A DNA stretch of 64,000 nt from an uncultured Aquitalea sp. GTDB taxonomy: Bacteria > Pseudomonadota > Gammaproteobacteria > Burkholderiales > Chromobacteriaceae. This document shows positions 28,353 to 40,672 of the stretch, piece after piece. A program made the position numbers and the translations under genes. Every line of letters starts with the position of its first letter. The first letter of the stretch is position 1. The stretch spans positions 227,607-291,606 of the forward strand of contig NZ_CAMFLA010000003.1 in the NCBI RefSeq assembly GCF_945957525.1, in the 5' to 3' direction. The notes beneath the pieces were generated by a model. The model worked only from the letters and a program-made list of their open reading frames with translations, was not told the origin of the DNA and searched no databases.

Positions 28353-29093
28353 ATGCAAGGCAAAGTTGTCATCATTACCGGCGCCTCTTCAGGAATAGGC
28401 GCAGCAAGTGCAAAGCTGTTGGCGGCCAAGGGGGCCAAGGTGGTTCTTGGCGCACGGCGCGAAGACAAACTAAAGAAGCTTGCCGACGAAATTTCGGCGG
28501 CAGGTGGCGAAGCGATCTACCAGACACTGGATGTCACCCAGCAGGCCGATAACGATGCCATCGTCAAACTGGCCAAGGACACCTATGGCAAAGTCGACGT
28601 TATCTTCCTTAATGCTGGCATCATGCCCAGCGCGCCGTTATCAGCCATGAAGACCGACGATTGGCACGAGATGGTCGACATTAACGTAAAGGGCGTGCTC
28701 AACGGTGTGGCGGCGATTCTGCCGACATTCACCACCCAGAAGTCCGGCCAGGTAATTGCCACCTCATCCGTGGCGGGGCTCAAAGCCTACCCTGGTGCCG
28801 CAGTCTATGGCGGCACGAAGTGGTTCGTCCGTGAGTTAATGGAAGTTCTGCGCATCGAGTCAGCGATGGAGAAAACGAACATTCGCACAGCGACCATCTA
28901 CCCTGCGGCGATCAACACCGAGTTGCTGAACACAATCAGCGACCCGACCACCTCGGCGGGCATGCAGGCGCTGTATGAAGCACACGGCATCTCTCCAGAT
29001 CGCATCGCCAGCATCGTTGCCTTCGCCATTGAGCAACCTGCCGACACCAATGTTACAGAGTTCACCGTCGGACCTACGACGCAACCCTGGTAA
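28353..29093 (+). CDS. Short-chain dehydrogenase/reductase (SDR)
   Basis: A 246-residue classical SDR. The nucleotide loop is TGASSGIGAASA near residue 9, the acidic/basic selector is GARREDKLKKL (suggesting NADP), NAGIMPSAPLSAMK follows, Ser is in ATSSVAGLKA and the catalytic pair is YGGTK. The family includes YdfG-like enzymes acting on 3-hydroxy acids and serine, but substrate cannot be told. Codon use is visibly more AT-rich than in neighbouring core genes (for example TTATCAGCC, GTTAATG), consistent with acquisition. Last gene before a strong terminator. Confidence 0.88.
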   Translation: MQGKVVIITGASSGIGAASAKLLAAKGAKVVLGARREDKLKKLADEISAAGGEAIYQTLDVTQQADNDAIVKLAKDTYGKVDVIFLNAGIMPSAPLSAMKTDDWHEMVDINVKGVLNGVAAILPTFTTQKSGQVIATSSVAGLKAYPGAAVYGGTKWFVRELMEVLRIESAMEKTNIRTATIYPAAINTELLNTISDPTTSAGMQALYEAHGISPDRIASIVAFAIEQPADTNVTEFTVGPTTQPW

Positions 29094-29241
29094 TTAGTTT
29101 TCAGGGCCCTCACGATCTCACGATCTTTAAGAGGTCGGTCTGCATGGTTGCTGGTGACCGCCACAAGCCGATACCATGAACGTTGTCGAGTCACTCACAT
29201 GGTATTTGGCTCAGACAATAGAAGCACCCGGGAAGTACCAT

Positions 29242-29290
29242 AAAAAATGCCATTGATAATGCAAGCGCAATTATCAATGGCATTGTTTTA
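29242..29290. terminator. Long bidirectional terminator between the SDR gene and guaA
   Basis: Two perfect 15-base arms (AATGCCATTGATAAT at 29246-29260 and its complement at 29270-29284) surround a nine-base loop. Six A precede and GTTTTA follows, so it can terminate transcripts from the SDR gene and from guaA. The stem is unusually AT-rich for this genome. Confidence 0.85.
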
Positions 29291-29322
29291 GCTTTTAAAA
29301 ATCAAATACTTATAATTTGATC

Positions 29323-30900
29323 TCACTCCCACTCAATTGTTGCCGGCGGTTTGCCCGACACATCGTAAACCACGCGGTTGATGCCGCGCACTTCGTTGAT
29401 GATGCGATTGGATACCTTGCCAAGCAGGGAGTAGGGCAGTTCGGCCCAGTGGGCAGTCATGAAGTCGCTGGTGACCACGGCGCGCAGCGCGACGACGTAG
29501 TCGTAAGTGCGGCCGTCTCCCATCACGCCAACGGACTTCACCGGCAGGAATACCGCAAAGGCCTGGCTGGTGAGGTCATACCAGTTCTTGCCGGTTTTCT
29601 CGTCCACGGTGGCGCGCAATTCTTCGATGAAGATGGCGTCGGCGCGGCGCAGCAGATCGGCGTATTCCATTTTCACTTCGCCGAGTATGCGCACGCCCAA
29701 GCCCGGGCCCGGGAACGGGTGGCGGTACACCATGTCGTGCGGCAAGCCCAGCGCCACGCCCAGTTGGCGCACTTCATCCTTGAACAGCTCACGCAGCGGT
29801 TCCAGCAGCTTGAGGTTCATGTCTTCCGGCAGGCCGCCCACATTGTGGTGGCTCTTGATGGTGTGGGCTTTTTTGGTTTTGGCGCCGGCGGATTCGATCA
29901 CGTCCGGGTAGATGGTGCCCTGCGCCAGCCATTTGGCGTTGGTGAGCTTGCCGGATTCAGCCTGGAACACTTCCACAAATTCGCCGCCGATGATCTTGCG
30001 TTTCTTTTCCGGATCGGTTTCGCCGGCCAGCTTGCCCATGAACTGTTCGGTGGCGTCGACGTGGATGACTTTGACGCCCAGGTTCTTGGCGAACATTTCC
30101 ATCACCATCTTGCCTTCGTTCAGGCGCAAGAGGCCGTGGTCGACGAATACGCAGGTGAGTTGCGGGCCGATGGCGCGGTGGATCAGCGCGGCCGCAACGG
30201 AGGAGTCCACGCCGCCGGACAGGCCGAGGATGACTTCTTCATCGCCCACTTGCTCGCGGATTTTCTTTACCGCTTCATCGATGTAGTTGGGCATGGTCCA
30301 GCTTGGCTTGCAGCCTGCAATGTGCAGGACGAAGCGGTGGATCATTTCGGTGCCGCGCTTGGTGTGGGTGACTTCCGGGTGGAACTGCACACCATAGAAA
30401 CCGCGGCTTTCGTCGGCCATGGCGGCAAACGGGCAGGAGGCGGTTTCGGCAATCATCTGGAAGCCGGCCGGCAAGGCGGTAACCTTGTCACCGTGGCTCA
30501 TCCATACGTCGAGGAAGCCGTTGCCGGCGTCGTCGATGTGGTCCTGCAGGCCTTCCAGCAGCTTGGAGTGGTGGCGGGCCTGGATTTTGGCATAGCCGAA
30601 TTCGCGCTTGTCGCCGCTTTCCACTTTGCCGCCCAGGGCTTGCGCCATGAACTGCATGCCGTAACAGATGCCCAGTACCGGTACGCCCAGTTCAAACAGC
30701 TTGGGGTCGGCCTGGTAGTCGGATTCGTACACCGAGTTGGGGCCGCCGGACAGGATGATGGCCTTGGGGCCGAAAGCCTTGATCTCGTCGAGCGTCATGT
30801 CGAAAGAATGAAGCTCACAGTAAACGTGAGCTTCGCGTACGCGGCGGGCGATCAGTTGGGTGACTTGCGAGCCGAAGTCGAGAATGAGGATCTTGTCCAT
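29323..30900 (-). CDS. guaA: GMP synthase (glutamine-hydrolysing)
   Basis: A 525-residue bifunctional enzyme of purine synthesis, XMP to GMP. The N-terminal glutaminase has the nucleophile in GICYGMQ (Cys about 79) and the His/Glu pair in [10 protein letters not shown]. The PP-loop synthetase domain has [10 protein letters not shown] near 225, and the C-terminal dimerisation domain carries [15 protein letters not shown] and ends in the invariant ATIEWE. The 3' end of guaA is a known integration target for genomic islands, and a short block with acquired features lies immediately beyond it. Confidence 0.98.
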   Translation of the reverse strand: MDKILILDFGSQVTQLIARRVREAHVYCELHSFDMTLDEIKAFGPKAIILSGGPNSVYESDYQADPKLFELGVPVLGICYGMQFMAQALGGKVESGDKREFGYAKIQARHHSKLLEGLQDHIDDAGNGFLDVWMSHGDKVTALPAGFQMIAETASCPFAAMADESRGFYGVQFHPEVTHTKRGTEMIHRFVLHIAGCKPSWTMPNYIDEAVKKIREQVGDEEVILGLSGGVDSSVAAALIHRAIGPQLTCVFVDHGLLRLNEGKMVMEMFAKNLGVKVIHVDATEQFMGKLAGETDPEKKRKIIGGEFVEVFQAESGKLTNAKWLAQGTIYPDVIESAGAKTKKAHTIKSHHNVGGLPEDMNLKLLEPLRELFKDEVRQLGVALGLPHDMVYRHPFPGPGLGVRILGEVKMEYADLLRRADAIFIEELRATVDEKTGKNWYDLTSQAFAVFLPVKSVGVMGDGRTYDYVVALRAVVTSDFMTAHWAELPYSLLGKVSNRIINEVRGINRVVYDVSGKPPATIEWE

Positions 30901-30970
30901 GACTATCCTTGATAAGGTCCAGTGGCCATGCCGGCCGATGTTGAATCCATTGTGATGCGTTGGCCGAAGC

Positions 30971-31330
30971 TCAGGGTTGTTTTTCCTGGTCTTGCGGCAG
31001 TGAACGCCAGCGCACGCTGCGTTCGGGAATCTGGTCGCTGCGGGCGATCAGCATCAACAGGCCGATCAGCACCATGCCCAGCGACATCACGTGGCTCAGT
31101 CGCAGGACGAAGTTGTCGTAAAGATAGACGGCGGCGCCGGCGTAAACCAGCATCGGGCTGGTAACGAGAGTGGATTTGTTGAAGCCGTCGACAATCAGCA
31201 GGAGGACGCCGCTGACAGCAAGCAGCAGGGATAGCAGCGTGGTGGTGTTGGGGAGCAGGGCGGTGCTTTTGAGAAACCAGACGGAGCCAAGGCAGATCAG
31301 GGCGACGGGGAGGGCGGCGCTCTTCTTCAT
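30971..31330 (-). CDS. Small integral membrane protein of unknown function
   Basis: A 119-residue protein with four predicted hydrophobic segments (for example [17 protein letters not shown] and [15 protein letters not shown]) and a polar C-terminal tail. I do not recognise a named family. Its ATG overlaps the stop of smpB as ATGA, so it is translationally coupled to it. A copy of the repeated word (30959-30969) ends one base before its stop codon. Confidence 0.7.
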   Translation of the reverse strand: MKKSAALPVALICLGSVWFLKSTALLPNTTTLLSLLLAVSGVLLLIVDGFNKSTLVTSPMLVYAGAAVYLYDNFVLRLSHVMSLGMVLIGLLMLIARSDQIPERSVRWRSLPQDQEKQP

Positions 31331-31782
31331 GCGGCCCCCCGCTGGTTTTTCATGAAGCGCTGTTTTTCGCGCTGCCATTCGCGGTCTTTTTCGGTGTCGC
31401 GCTTGTCGTGCAGTTTTTTGCCCTTGGCCAGACCCACCGTCGCCTTGATGCGGCCCTTGGTGTAGTGCAGGTCCAGCGCCATCATGGTGTAGCCTGCGCG
31501 TTCCACCTTGCCGATGTAGCGGTTGATTTCCGCTTGCGACATCAGCAGCTTGCGCGGGCGGACCGGGTCCGGCTTGACGTGGGTGGAGGCGGACTGCAAG
31601 GCGGTGATGTGGCAGCCGATCAGCCAGAAGGCGCCGTTTTTCCAGTCCACATAGCTTTCCTTGAGCTGGATGCGTCCGGCGCGGATCGACTTCACTTCCC
31701 ATCCTTCCAGCACAAGCCCGGCCTCGAGTTCTTCCTCGATGAAGTAGTCATGGAAGGCTTTGCGGTTCTGGATGATGCTCAT
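31327..31782 (-). CDS. smpB: SsrA-binding protein SmpB (trans-translation)
   Basis: A 151-residue partner of tmRNA in rescue of stalled ribosomes. N-terminal [32 protein letters not shown] and the block [10 protein letters not shown] are signature sequences; the C-terminal basic tail is [26 protein letters not shown]. It is divergent from ratA, a conserved neighbour in proteobacteria. The tmRNA gene itself is not in this window as far as I can see. Confidence 0.97.
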   Translation of the reverse strand: MSIIQNRKAFHDYFIEEELEAGLVLEGWEVKSIRAGRIQLKESYVDWKNGAFWLIGCHITALQSASTHVKPDPVRPRKLLMSQAEINRYIGKVERAGYTMMALDLHYTKGRIKATVGLAKGKKLHDKRDTEKDREWQREKQRFMKNQRGAA

Positions 31783-31957
31783 GCGCCTGTGTTTCCGTGG
31801 TGGGGGCTTTGCGGGTAATCGGCGATTTTAACAGATTTGCCGCTCGGCCAAAACTCCCTCTGATTCAGCGGCTTGCGCGGCGGCTCGGACAGCCTGTTCC
31901 GCATTTGTTAGAATTCCGCTTTCGTCACAGCTTACGGGCCTTTCGGCCAACTCATTC

Positions 31958-32395
31958 ATGCAGGTTGTAGAGAAAAACGTTCTGGTGGCCCACACTCCGG
32001 CGCAGATGTACGCCCTGGTGGACGAGGTCGAGCACTATCCGCGCTTTTTGCCCTGGTGCGCCAAGGCGGAAGTGCATTCGGCGGATGATGGCGAGCAGGT
32101 GGCCAGCCTGCATATCGACTATCTGAAGATTCGCCAGCATTTCACCACCAAAAACCAGCGGGTGGACGGGCAGTCCATCCTGATGGAGCTGGTGGACGGC
32201 CCCTTCCGTCATTTGCAGGGGCTGTGGCGTTTCACTCCTTTGGGCGAAATCGGCTGCAAGGTGGAGTTCCGTCTGCAGTATGAGTTTTCCAGCGCGATTC
32301 TGGAGAAGGTGATCGGTCCGGTGTTCAGCCACATTTCCCGCACGCTGGTGGATGCTTTCATCAAGCGTGCTGACGAGGTCTATGGCGATGACTGA
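31958..32395 (+). CDS. ratA: RatA/Coq10-type START-domain protein
   Basis: A 145-residue polyketide-cyclase/START-domain protein. VEKNVLVAHTPAQMYALVDEVEHYPRFLPWC is the family signature. E. coli RatA was described as a 50S-binding toxin that blocks subunit joining; homologues of the Coq10 group bind ubiquinone, so either role is possible. It is divergent from smpB and its end overlaps rnfH, as in many proteobacteria. A copy of the repeated word lies seven bases before its ATG. Confidence 0.92.
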   Translation: MQVVEKNVLVAHTPAQMYALVDEVEHYPRFLPWCAKAEVHSADDGEQVASLHIDYLKIRQHFTTKNQRVDGQSILMELVDGPFRHLQGLWRFTPLGEIGCKVEFRLQYEFSSAILEKVIGPVFSHISRTLVDAFIKRADEVYGDD

Positions 32396-32699
32396 GCGTA
32401 TCGAGGTGGAAGTGGTGTACGCGCTGGCCGACTGTCAGCACTTGGCCGCGCTGACGGTGGATGCCGGCTGTAGCGCCATGCAGGCGGTTCGGGAGTCGGG
32501 TTTGCTGACGAGCTTTCCCGATCTTGAGGCCGCGCCGCTCAAGTTGGGCGTGTTCGGCAAGGTGGTGAAGGCCGAGCACGCGCTGCGCGCAGGAGACCGG
32601 GTGGAAATCTATCGCGCCTTGCTGGCGGACCCCAAAGCTGTGCGCCGCCAGCGGGCCGAGGCGGGCAAGAAGATGAAGAAAGGCGGCGGGGCCGCATGA
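32388..32699 (+). CDS. rnfH: RnfH family ubiquitin-like protein (RatB)
   Basis: About 103 residues with a beta-grasp fold. VEVVYALADCQHLAALTVDAGCSAMQAVRESGL and LGVFGKVVKAEHALRAGDRVEIYRALLADPKAVRRQRAE are typical of RnfH (DUF167-independent family, ThiS-like). The start is one of two ATGs, 32382 or 32388; 32388 has GAGG nine bases upstream. It overlaps the end of ratA by eight bases. Cellular role is not established. Confidence 0.9.
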   Translation: MTERIEVEVVYALADCQHLAALTVDAGCSAMQAVRESGLLTSFPDLEAAPLKLGVFGKVVKAEHALRAGDRVEIYRALLADPKAVRRQRAEAGKKMKKGGGAA

Positions 32700-32882
32700 G
32701 AAAGCCGGCCAGCAAGGCTGGTTGTTGCTTTCAAGCTGTCCAGTGAGAAAGCGAGGCTTTCTTGCTGAGCATGGGCGGATTGCGGGTAAGCGGAAAGGCG
32801 GCGGAATCAATCAGTGATATCGACAGGCCCGTCTGACCCCGGCCACGCACCATCTCGCTCACCCAATGATTTTGTCAGCAAT

Positions 32883-32911
32883 AAAAAACCGGGTCATGGC
32901 CCGGTTTTTTT
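32883..32911. terminator. Bidirectional intrinsic terminator
   Basis: CCGGG and CCCGG pair around TCATGG, flanked by six A on the left and seven T on the right. It lies 20 bases from the end of the minus-strand GGDEF gene and about 180 bases past rnfH, so it serves converging transcripts. Confidence 0.9.
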
Positions 32912-32930
32912 GTTGGCGAGCGTCGGTGAA

Positions 32931-34748
32931 TCAGGCGATGCGGTCCGCTTCGGCCGATACAACCCGGTTCTTGCCGCTGATCTTGGCCTGATACATGGCT
33001 TGGTCGGCGCGTTCGATCACATCGATATCCTGCTCGCCCAGATGCCAGCGGGCGACGCCGGCACTGAAGGTGATCACCAGCCGGTCGTTGTTGGCCATGA
33101 AGAAGGTTTTGGTCAGCTCGCGCTGCAGGCGTTGAACCGTGTCCATTGCTTCGTGCAGCGGGGTGTCGGGCAGTAGCAGCACAAATTCTTCGCCGCCAAA
33201 GCGGGCGACGATGTCGGCGGGGCGCAGATTGTGCTTGATCACGTCCACCAGATATTTCAGTGCGTCGTCGCCGGTCAGGTGACCGTAGCGGTCGTTGAGC
33301 TGCTTGAAGTTGTCCACGTCGATCAGCGCCACGCTCAGGTCGTTGCCGGTGCGTTCGGCGCGACTGATTTCGCGCTGGAAGTTCTCGGCCAGGCCGCGGC
33401 GGTTGTAGGCGCCGGTAAGCTGGTCTTCTTTCACTTTCGCGCTGGCGGCTTCCAGCGCCATTTCCAGCTCGCTGATGCGCTGCTCGGCGGCTTCCACCTG
33501 TTCCCGCGCGGCCAGGAGCTCGTCGCGGGAGCGGGTAAGGTCCAGCTGCATGATCGAGGTGTCTTCCATCAGCAGGCCAATGATGCCGCTGATTTCTTCC
33601 ACGTTTTGCGTGGATTTCAGTTGTTCGCCGTGACGCTGGATTTTGCTGTGGAAGTCGTCCGTGGTGTCTGTCATCAACGCCAGGCGGGAGATGAAGCGGT
33701 CCAGCAGGGTGCGCAGCGAACTGGTGGCTTCGTCCAGCGAGCTCTTCAGCATGCCTTGCTTGCGAATGACTTCCTTGAGACTGGTTTCCAGCTGGTAGAC
33801 GTGCTGCATGGACAAAGGCTCGTGCGACAGCACTTCCTGCAGGCTGTGCACCTGGCCCACAAGGTAGTCGTCGGAGCGGTTGAGCTCGGCCACATTGTCC
33901 AGCAACAGGCGCAGCAGGCTGGTGAGGCCCGTGACCAGGCGACCTTCTTGCTGGGTTTGCAGCTCCAGCTTGATCATGAAGTTGCGCAGCTTGGGCATGA
34001 ACACCGACAGGCTGCTTTCACTGCTGATGGTTTCCAGCTCGCGAATCAGGGATTCGAGATCGTCCACCATGTCCGGCAGGCTGGCGAGGCGCGGCTCAAG
34101 GCCGTGCTTGAGGGCGAACGACAAAGTGCGTTGCCACAGATCCCAGCTGTCGTTCTGGTCCTGCTGCTGGCGCGGGCTTTCTGCGGCCGGAGCGGCGGCG
34201 GCTTCGGCCAACGGGGTCGGCGCAGCTTCGTCCACCAGCGGGATGGCGTCGGCGTCGCGCTGATTGGCCGGGGCCGACCAGTTGCGCACCAGCGCATCCA
34301 GTTTGATGTTGAGTTCTTCCGGCTGGTTGCCGTAGTTGATCAGCACGCGTTCCAGCGCGGCTTGCTTGAAGTGCTGCGGCAGGTCGGGCTGGCGCAGGTC
34401 CCAGCAACGGATGAGATTCTGGATCAGGCTGCCCCAGGGCTGGGACAGCTGTTGTTCATTGAGGGCGTGGCGCAGGAAGTCGATGACAAGCTGCGGGATT
34501 TGTTCCCAGCGGGATTCATCGGACGCCTGTTTGAGGCGCAGCAGGGACGTACGGGCCTGAACGGTGCTGGCCGGCAGGGTTTCCATGGCGCGCAGCATTT
34601 GCTGGCCAAGCTTGTTGTCCCGCTCGACCGGGGTTTGCGTGAGCTCGTGATAGACGCGCTCGAAATTTTCCGGCGTTGGAAGCAGCTTGCGAAGCGTGAG
34701 CTGCTTCAGGGTTTCCCGCGCTACTTCGATAGGATTCTGTGTTGTCAT
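32931..34748 (-). CDS. Cytoplasmic diguanylate cyclase (GGDEF) with long N-terminal helical region
   Basis: About 605 residues. No membrane segment. Residues 1-170 form a helical domain, residues 200-430 hold coiled coil, and a heptad stretch (ELLAAREQVEAAEQRISELEMALEAASAKV) leads into the GGDEF domain: DQLTGAYNRRGLAENF, DVDNFKQLNDRYGHLTGDD and the active site RFGGEEF. RPAD stands five residues before GGEEF, so the RxxD inhibitory site is intact, unlike the cyclase at 7296. The start MTTQNPIEVARETLKQL is preferred over an upstream ATG at 34781. It is conserved in betaproteobacteria next to ftsB-eno in my recollection; its signal is unknown. Confidence 0.92.
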   Translation of the reverse strand: MTTQNPIEVARETLKQLTLRKLLPTPENFERVYHELTQTPVERDNKLGQQMLRAMETLPASTVQARTSLLRLKQASDESRWEQIPQLVIDFLRHALNEQQLSQPWGSLIQNLIRCWDLRQPDLPQHFKQAALERVLINYGNQPEELNIKLDALVRNWSAPANQRDADAIPLVDEAAPTPLAEAAAAPAAESPRQQQDQNDSWDLWQRTLSFALKHGLEPRLASLPDMVDDLESLIRELETISSESSLSVFMPKLRNFMIKLELQTQQEGRLVTGLTSLLRLLLDNVAELNRSDDYLVGQVHSLQEVLSHEPLSMQHVYQLETSLKEVIRKQGMLKSSLDEATSSLRTLLDRFISRLALMTDTTDDFHSKIQRHGEQLKSTQNVEEISGIIGLLMEDTSIMQLDLTRSRDELLAAREQVEAAEQRISELEMALEAASAKVKEDQLTGAYNRRGLAENFQREISRAERTGNDLSVALIDVDNFKQLNDRYGHLTGDDALKYLVDVIKHNLRPADIVARFGGEEFVLLLPDTPLHEAMDTVQRLQRELTKTFFMANNDRLVITFSAGVARWHLGEQDIDVIERADQAMYQAKISGKNRVVSAEADRIA

Positions 34749-34823
34749 TGACCAAACCCTGGAAGTTTTGTAGCCAGCCATAATTGTTTTTAGTGTAGGT
34801 GGACGAAGAGGCGGCCGGCTATA

Positions 34824-35114
34824 TCAATGACTGTTGCTGCTTGCCGGTTCCAGCAGTTGGAAAAATACCTCACCATCACGGATCATGCCAAGTTCATTGC
34901 GGGCGCGTTCTTCAATGGCGTCCGTACCTTGTTTCAGATCCTTCACTTCAGCATCCAGCGCGGCGTTGCGGGCCACCAGCTTTTGGGTGACGGCCCGCTG
35001 TTCCTGCAGTTGCTTGTCCAGCTGCCAGACCCTGAGCCAGCTCCCCTTGCCCAGCCACAGGGGCCATTGCAAGGCGAGGATCAGAGTCAACAGGGTCACG
35101 GTCAGCCAGCGCAT
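34824..35114 (-). CDS. ftsB: Cell division protein FtsB
   Basis: A 96-residue bitopic divisome protein that works with FtsL and FtsQ. One N-terminal membrane helix ([19 protein letters not shown]) is followed by a periplasmic coiled coil ([28 protein letters not shown]) and the conserved [19 protein letters not shown]. It starts five bases after the enolase stop, the usual eno-ftsB order, and is probably cotranscribed with it. Confidence 0.95.
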   Translation of the reverse strand: MRWLTVTLLTLILALQWPLWLGKGSWLRVWQLDKQLQEQRAVTQKLVARNAALDAEVKDLKQGTDAIEERARNELGMIRDGEVFFQLLEPASSNSH

Positions 35115-35119
35115 GAATC

Positions 35120-36421
<1,302 letters not shown>

Positions 36422-36441
36422 TCAACTTGGTTAACCGTGTG

Positions 36442-36474
36442 TCTTCGGCCAACCCTGAAGAGATTGGCCGAAGA
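36442..36474. repeat. Inverted pair of the repeated word GTTGGCCGAAG between kdsA and eno
   Basis: TCTTCGGCCAA (36442-36452) and TTGGCCGAAGA (36464-36474) are perfect 11-base complements around an 11-base loop. They are two opposed copies of the word that recurs throughout the window. The pair sits 15 bases past the kdsA stop. No T run follows on the minus strand, so it is at most a weak terminator. The placement mirrors paired DNA uptake sequences found after genes in Neisseria. Confidence 0.9.
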
Positions 36475-36488
36475 GAAGCTTCAAACCG

Positions 36489-38995
<2,507 letters not shown>

Positions 38996-39128
38996 CTATG
39001 GGAATTCAGGATTTTAACCTGAAACGCGGCGGATTTGAATCGCCATCGGTGCCCAATGTTGCAACAAGGAATGCAACAGTCGGCTTGATCCAGTTCAAGT
39101 TCTACTCGCCATGTTGTGGTAAATCCGT

Positions 39129-39134
39129 TACAAT
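39129..39134 (+). promoter_or_regulatory. Possible -10 box for the rpmB-rpmG operon
   Basis: TACAAT lies 118 bases before the rpmB ATG in an AT-richer part of the 269-base gap between pyrG and rpmB. No convincing -35 stands at the right distance, so the call is weak. Nothing else is seen in this gap. Confidence 0.3.
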
Positions 39135-39252
39135 TTGCGCCGACTGTTTCAGAAGAGATGCACCGTTCCCCGTGGGTTCGGCGCATCATGCTTGAATCTC
39201 TGGCTTAATCCATGATATAAAGCCAGCTTTTACCGGTTTTGGGAGTGTTAAC

Positions 39253-39486
39253 ATGGCGCGTGTTTGCAAAGTCACCGGCAAGCGTCCGATGACCGGGAAC
39301 AACGTTTCCCACGCCAACAACAAAACGAAACGTCGTTTTCTGCCGAACCTGCAGTATCGCAAGTTCTGGGTAGAAAGCGAAAACCGCTGGGTACGTCTGC
39401 GCGTATCCAACGCAGCTCTGCGTACCATCGACAAGGTGGGTATCGACGTAGTGCTGGCAGATCTGCGCGCTCGTGGCGAGATCTGA
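39253..39486 (+). CDS. rpmB: 50S ribosomal protein L28
   Basis: A 77-residue ribosomal protein. [65 protein letters not shown] is the standard L28 sequence. It has no CxxC zinc pair. It is followed 33 bases later by the L33 gene, the normal rpmB-rpmG operon. Confidence 0.98.
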   Translation: MARVCKVTGKRPMTGNNVSHANNKTKRRFLPNLQYRKFWVESENRWVRLRVSNAALRTIDKVGIDVVLADLRARGEI

Positions 39487-39519
39487 GCGGTCAACCGATA
39501 GCGACTGATAGGTAATACC

Positions 39520-39675
39520 ATGCGCGATAAAATCAAGCTTGAATCCACCGCCGGCACTGGCCACTTCTATACCACTACGAAGAACAAGCGCACTATGCCG
39601 GAAAAGATGGAGATCAAAAAATTTGATCCCGTCGCTCGTAAGCACGTGATCTACAAGGAAACCAAGCTCAAGTAA
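39520..39675 (+). CDS. rpmG: 50S ribosomal protein L33
   Basis: A 51-residue protein beginning [20 protein letters not shown] and ending in [11 protein letters not shown]. This is L33 of the zinc-free type (no CxxC pairs), as in E. coli. A GATAGGTAATACC sequence gives a weak ribosome site; the protein is otherwise unmistakable. Two terminators follow. Confidence 0.98.
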   Translation: MRDKIKLESTAGTGHFYTTTKNKRTMPEKMEIKKFDPVARKHVIYKETKLK

Positions 39676-39703
39676 GCTTGCGATCCTTCAAGGTCCGGTA
39701 AAG

Positions 39704-39736
39704 AACCCTTCTCTGGTGCACGGAGAAGGGTTTTTT
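39704..39736 (+). terminator. Intrinsic terminator after rpmG
   Basis: AACCCTTCTC and GAGAAGGGTT pair around a nine-base loop and the second arm runs into TTTTTT. It lies 28 bases past the rpmG stop. Confidence 0.92.
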
Positions 39737-39770
39737 CTTGCCTGATGCTGTTGCGTGGCGACCGCAATCC

Positions 39771-39793
39771 AGCCCCGTTGTCGGGGCTTTTTT
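39771..39793 (+). terminator. Second intrinsic terminator in tandem
   Basis: AGCCCC and GGGGCT pair around GTTGTC, followed by TTTTT. It stands 35 bases after the first terminator and about 90 bases before the amidotransferase gene, with no gene between, so it is a backup terminator or a leader attenuator for the next gene. Confidence 0.78.
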
Positions 39794-39884
39794 CATGGAT
39801 TTGATCATTTTTTGATTGTGCTTGGTATAGTGGAGCCTGATTGCTCTCCGTGTCTGAGAGGGCGAGCATCTTCAGGAATACAGT

Positions 39885-40631
39885 ATGAAGCCGATTGCCA
39901 TCATCCAGCATGTTTCGCTGGATGGTCCCGAATTCTTTCTTGACTGCCTCAATGAGCAAGGCATCCCTTCGGTGGTTTTCCATGTCTACGCTGATGATCC
40001 GTTGCCGCCGGATGTCAGTGCTTTCTCGGGCATAGCCAGCTTTGGCGGGCCGATGAGCGTGAATGATGCTGATGTCCACTGGTGGATCAGTCCGGAGATT
40101 GCGCTGTTGGCCGAAGCAGTGCGCATGCGCGTACCGGTCATAGGTCACTGCCTTGGTGGGCAGTTGCTGGCCAAGGCGCTTGGCGCGGTGGTGCGCAAGA
40201 CGGAAGTGCCGGAAATAGGCTGGACCGATTTGCAGGCTTGTGATCAAAACATCGCAGCCGAGTGGTTTGGCGGGCGCAGGTCAATCCGCATGTTCGAGTG
40301 GCACAGCGATACCTTCGAGATGCCGGAGGGCGCTCGCCTGCTGTTGAGCAGCGCCTGGTGCGCGCGGCAGGCCTTCGAATATGACGGCATTCATCTGGGC
40401 ATGCAGTTTCACAGTGAAGTGAAAGCGCCGATGATTCGCCAGTGGCTGAAAGTGGGCTATCAGGATATCGAAGCGCATGATGTGCCCAGTGTGATGAGCG
40501 CTGCGGCCATTGATGCCTCGCTTGATGCCGGCATGCCGGCCAGCCATGCCGTGGCGCGCGATATTTACGCGCGCTGGCTGCAAGGTGTGATGTGGCGGCA
40601 AGTCGGGCAAGTGGCGCAGGCAACCGCGTGA
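39885..40631 (+). CDS. Class I glutamine amidotransferase-like protein
   Basis: A 248-residue stand-alone GATase1 domain. The nucleophile elbow is PVIGHCLGGQLLAKALG (Cys about 86), and the catalytic His/Glu segment reads GMQFHSEV. ASFGGPMSVND is the oxyanion strand region of the GuaA-like GATase group. It has no synthetase partner nearby, so its substrate could be glutamine or a gamma-glutamyl compound. The upstream gap has a tandem terminator; a strong hairpin follows. Confidence 0.85.
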   Translation: MKPIAIIQHVSLDGPEFFLDCLNEQGIPSVVFHVYADDPLPPDVSAFSGIASFGGPMSVNDADVHWWISPEIALLAEAVRMRVPVIGHCLGGQLLAKALGAVVRKTEVPEIGWTDLQACDQNIAAEWFGGRRSIRMFEWHSDTFEMPEGARLLLSSAWCARQAFEYDGIHLGMQFHSEVKAPMIRQWLKVGYQDIEAHDVPSVMSAAAIDASLDAGMPASHAVARDIYARWLQGVMWRQVGQVAQATA

Positions 40632-40634
40632 AGC

Positions 40635-40661
40635 AACAAGGCCGGCAATGCCGGCCTTGTT
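40635..40661. terminator. Convergent hairpin between the amidotransferase and udg genes
   Basis: Perfect 12-base arms AACAAGGCCGGC and GCCGGCCTTGTT surround AAT. It fills the 41-base gap between two convergent genes and can serve both directions, though the T tracts are short. Confidence 0.8.
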
Positions 40662-40672
40662 CATTGAGAGGT

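Noticed and set aside
26106..29335. Intact integrative element at guaA
   Set aside because: There is no integrase, excisionase or transfer gene, and the possible att duplication is only 10 bases. I report it as a possible scar only.
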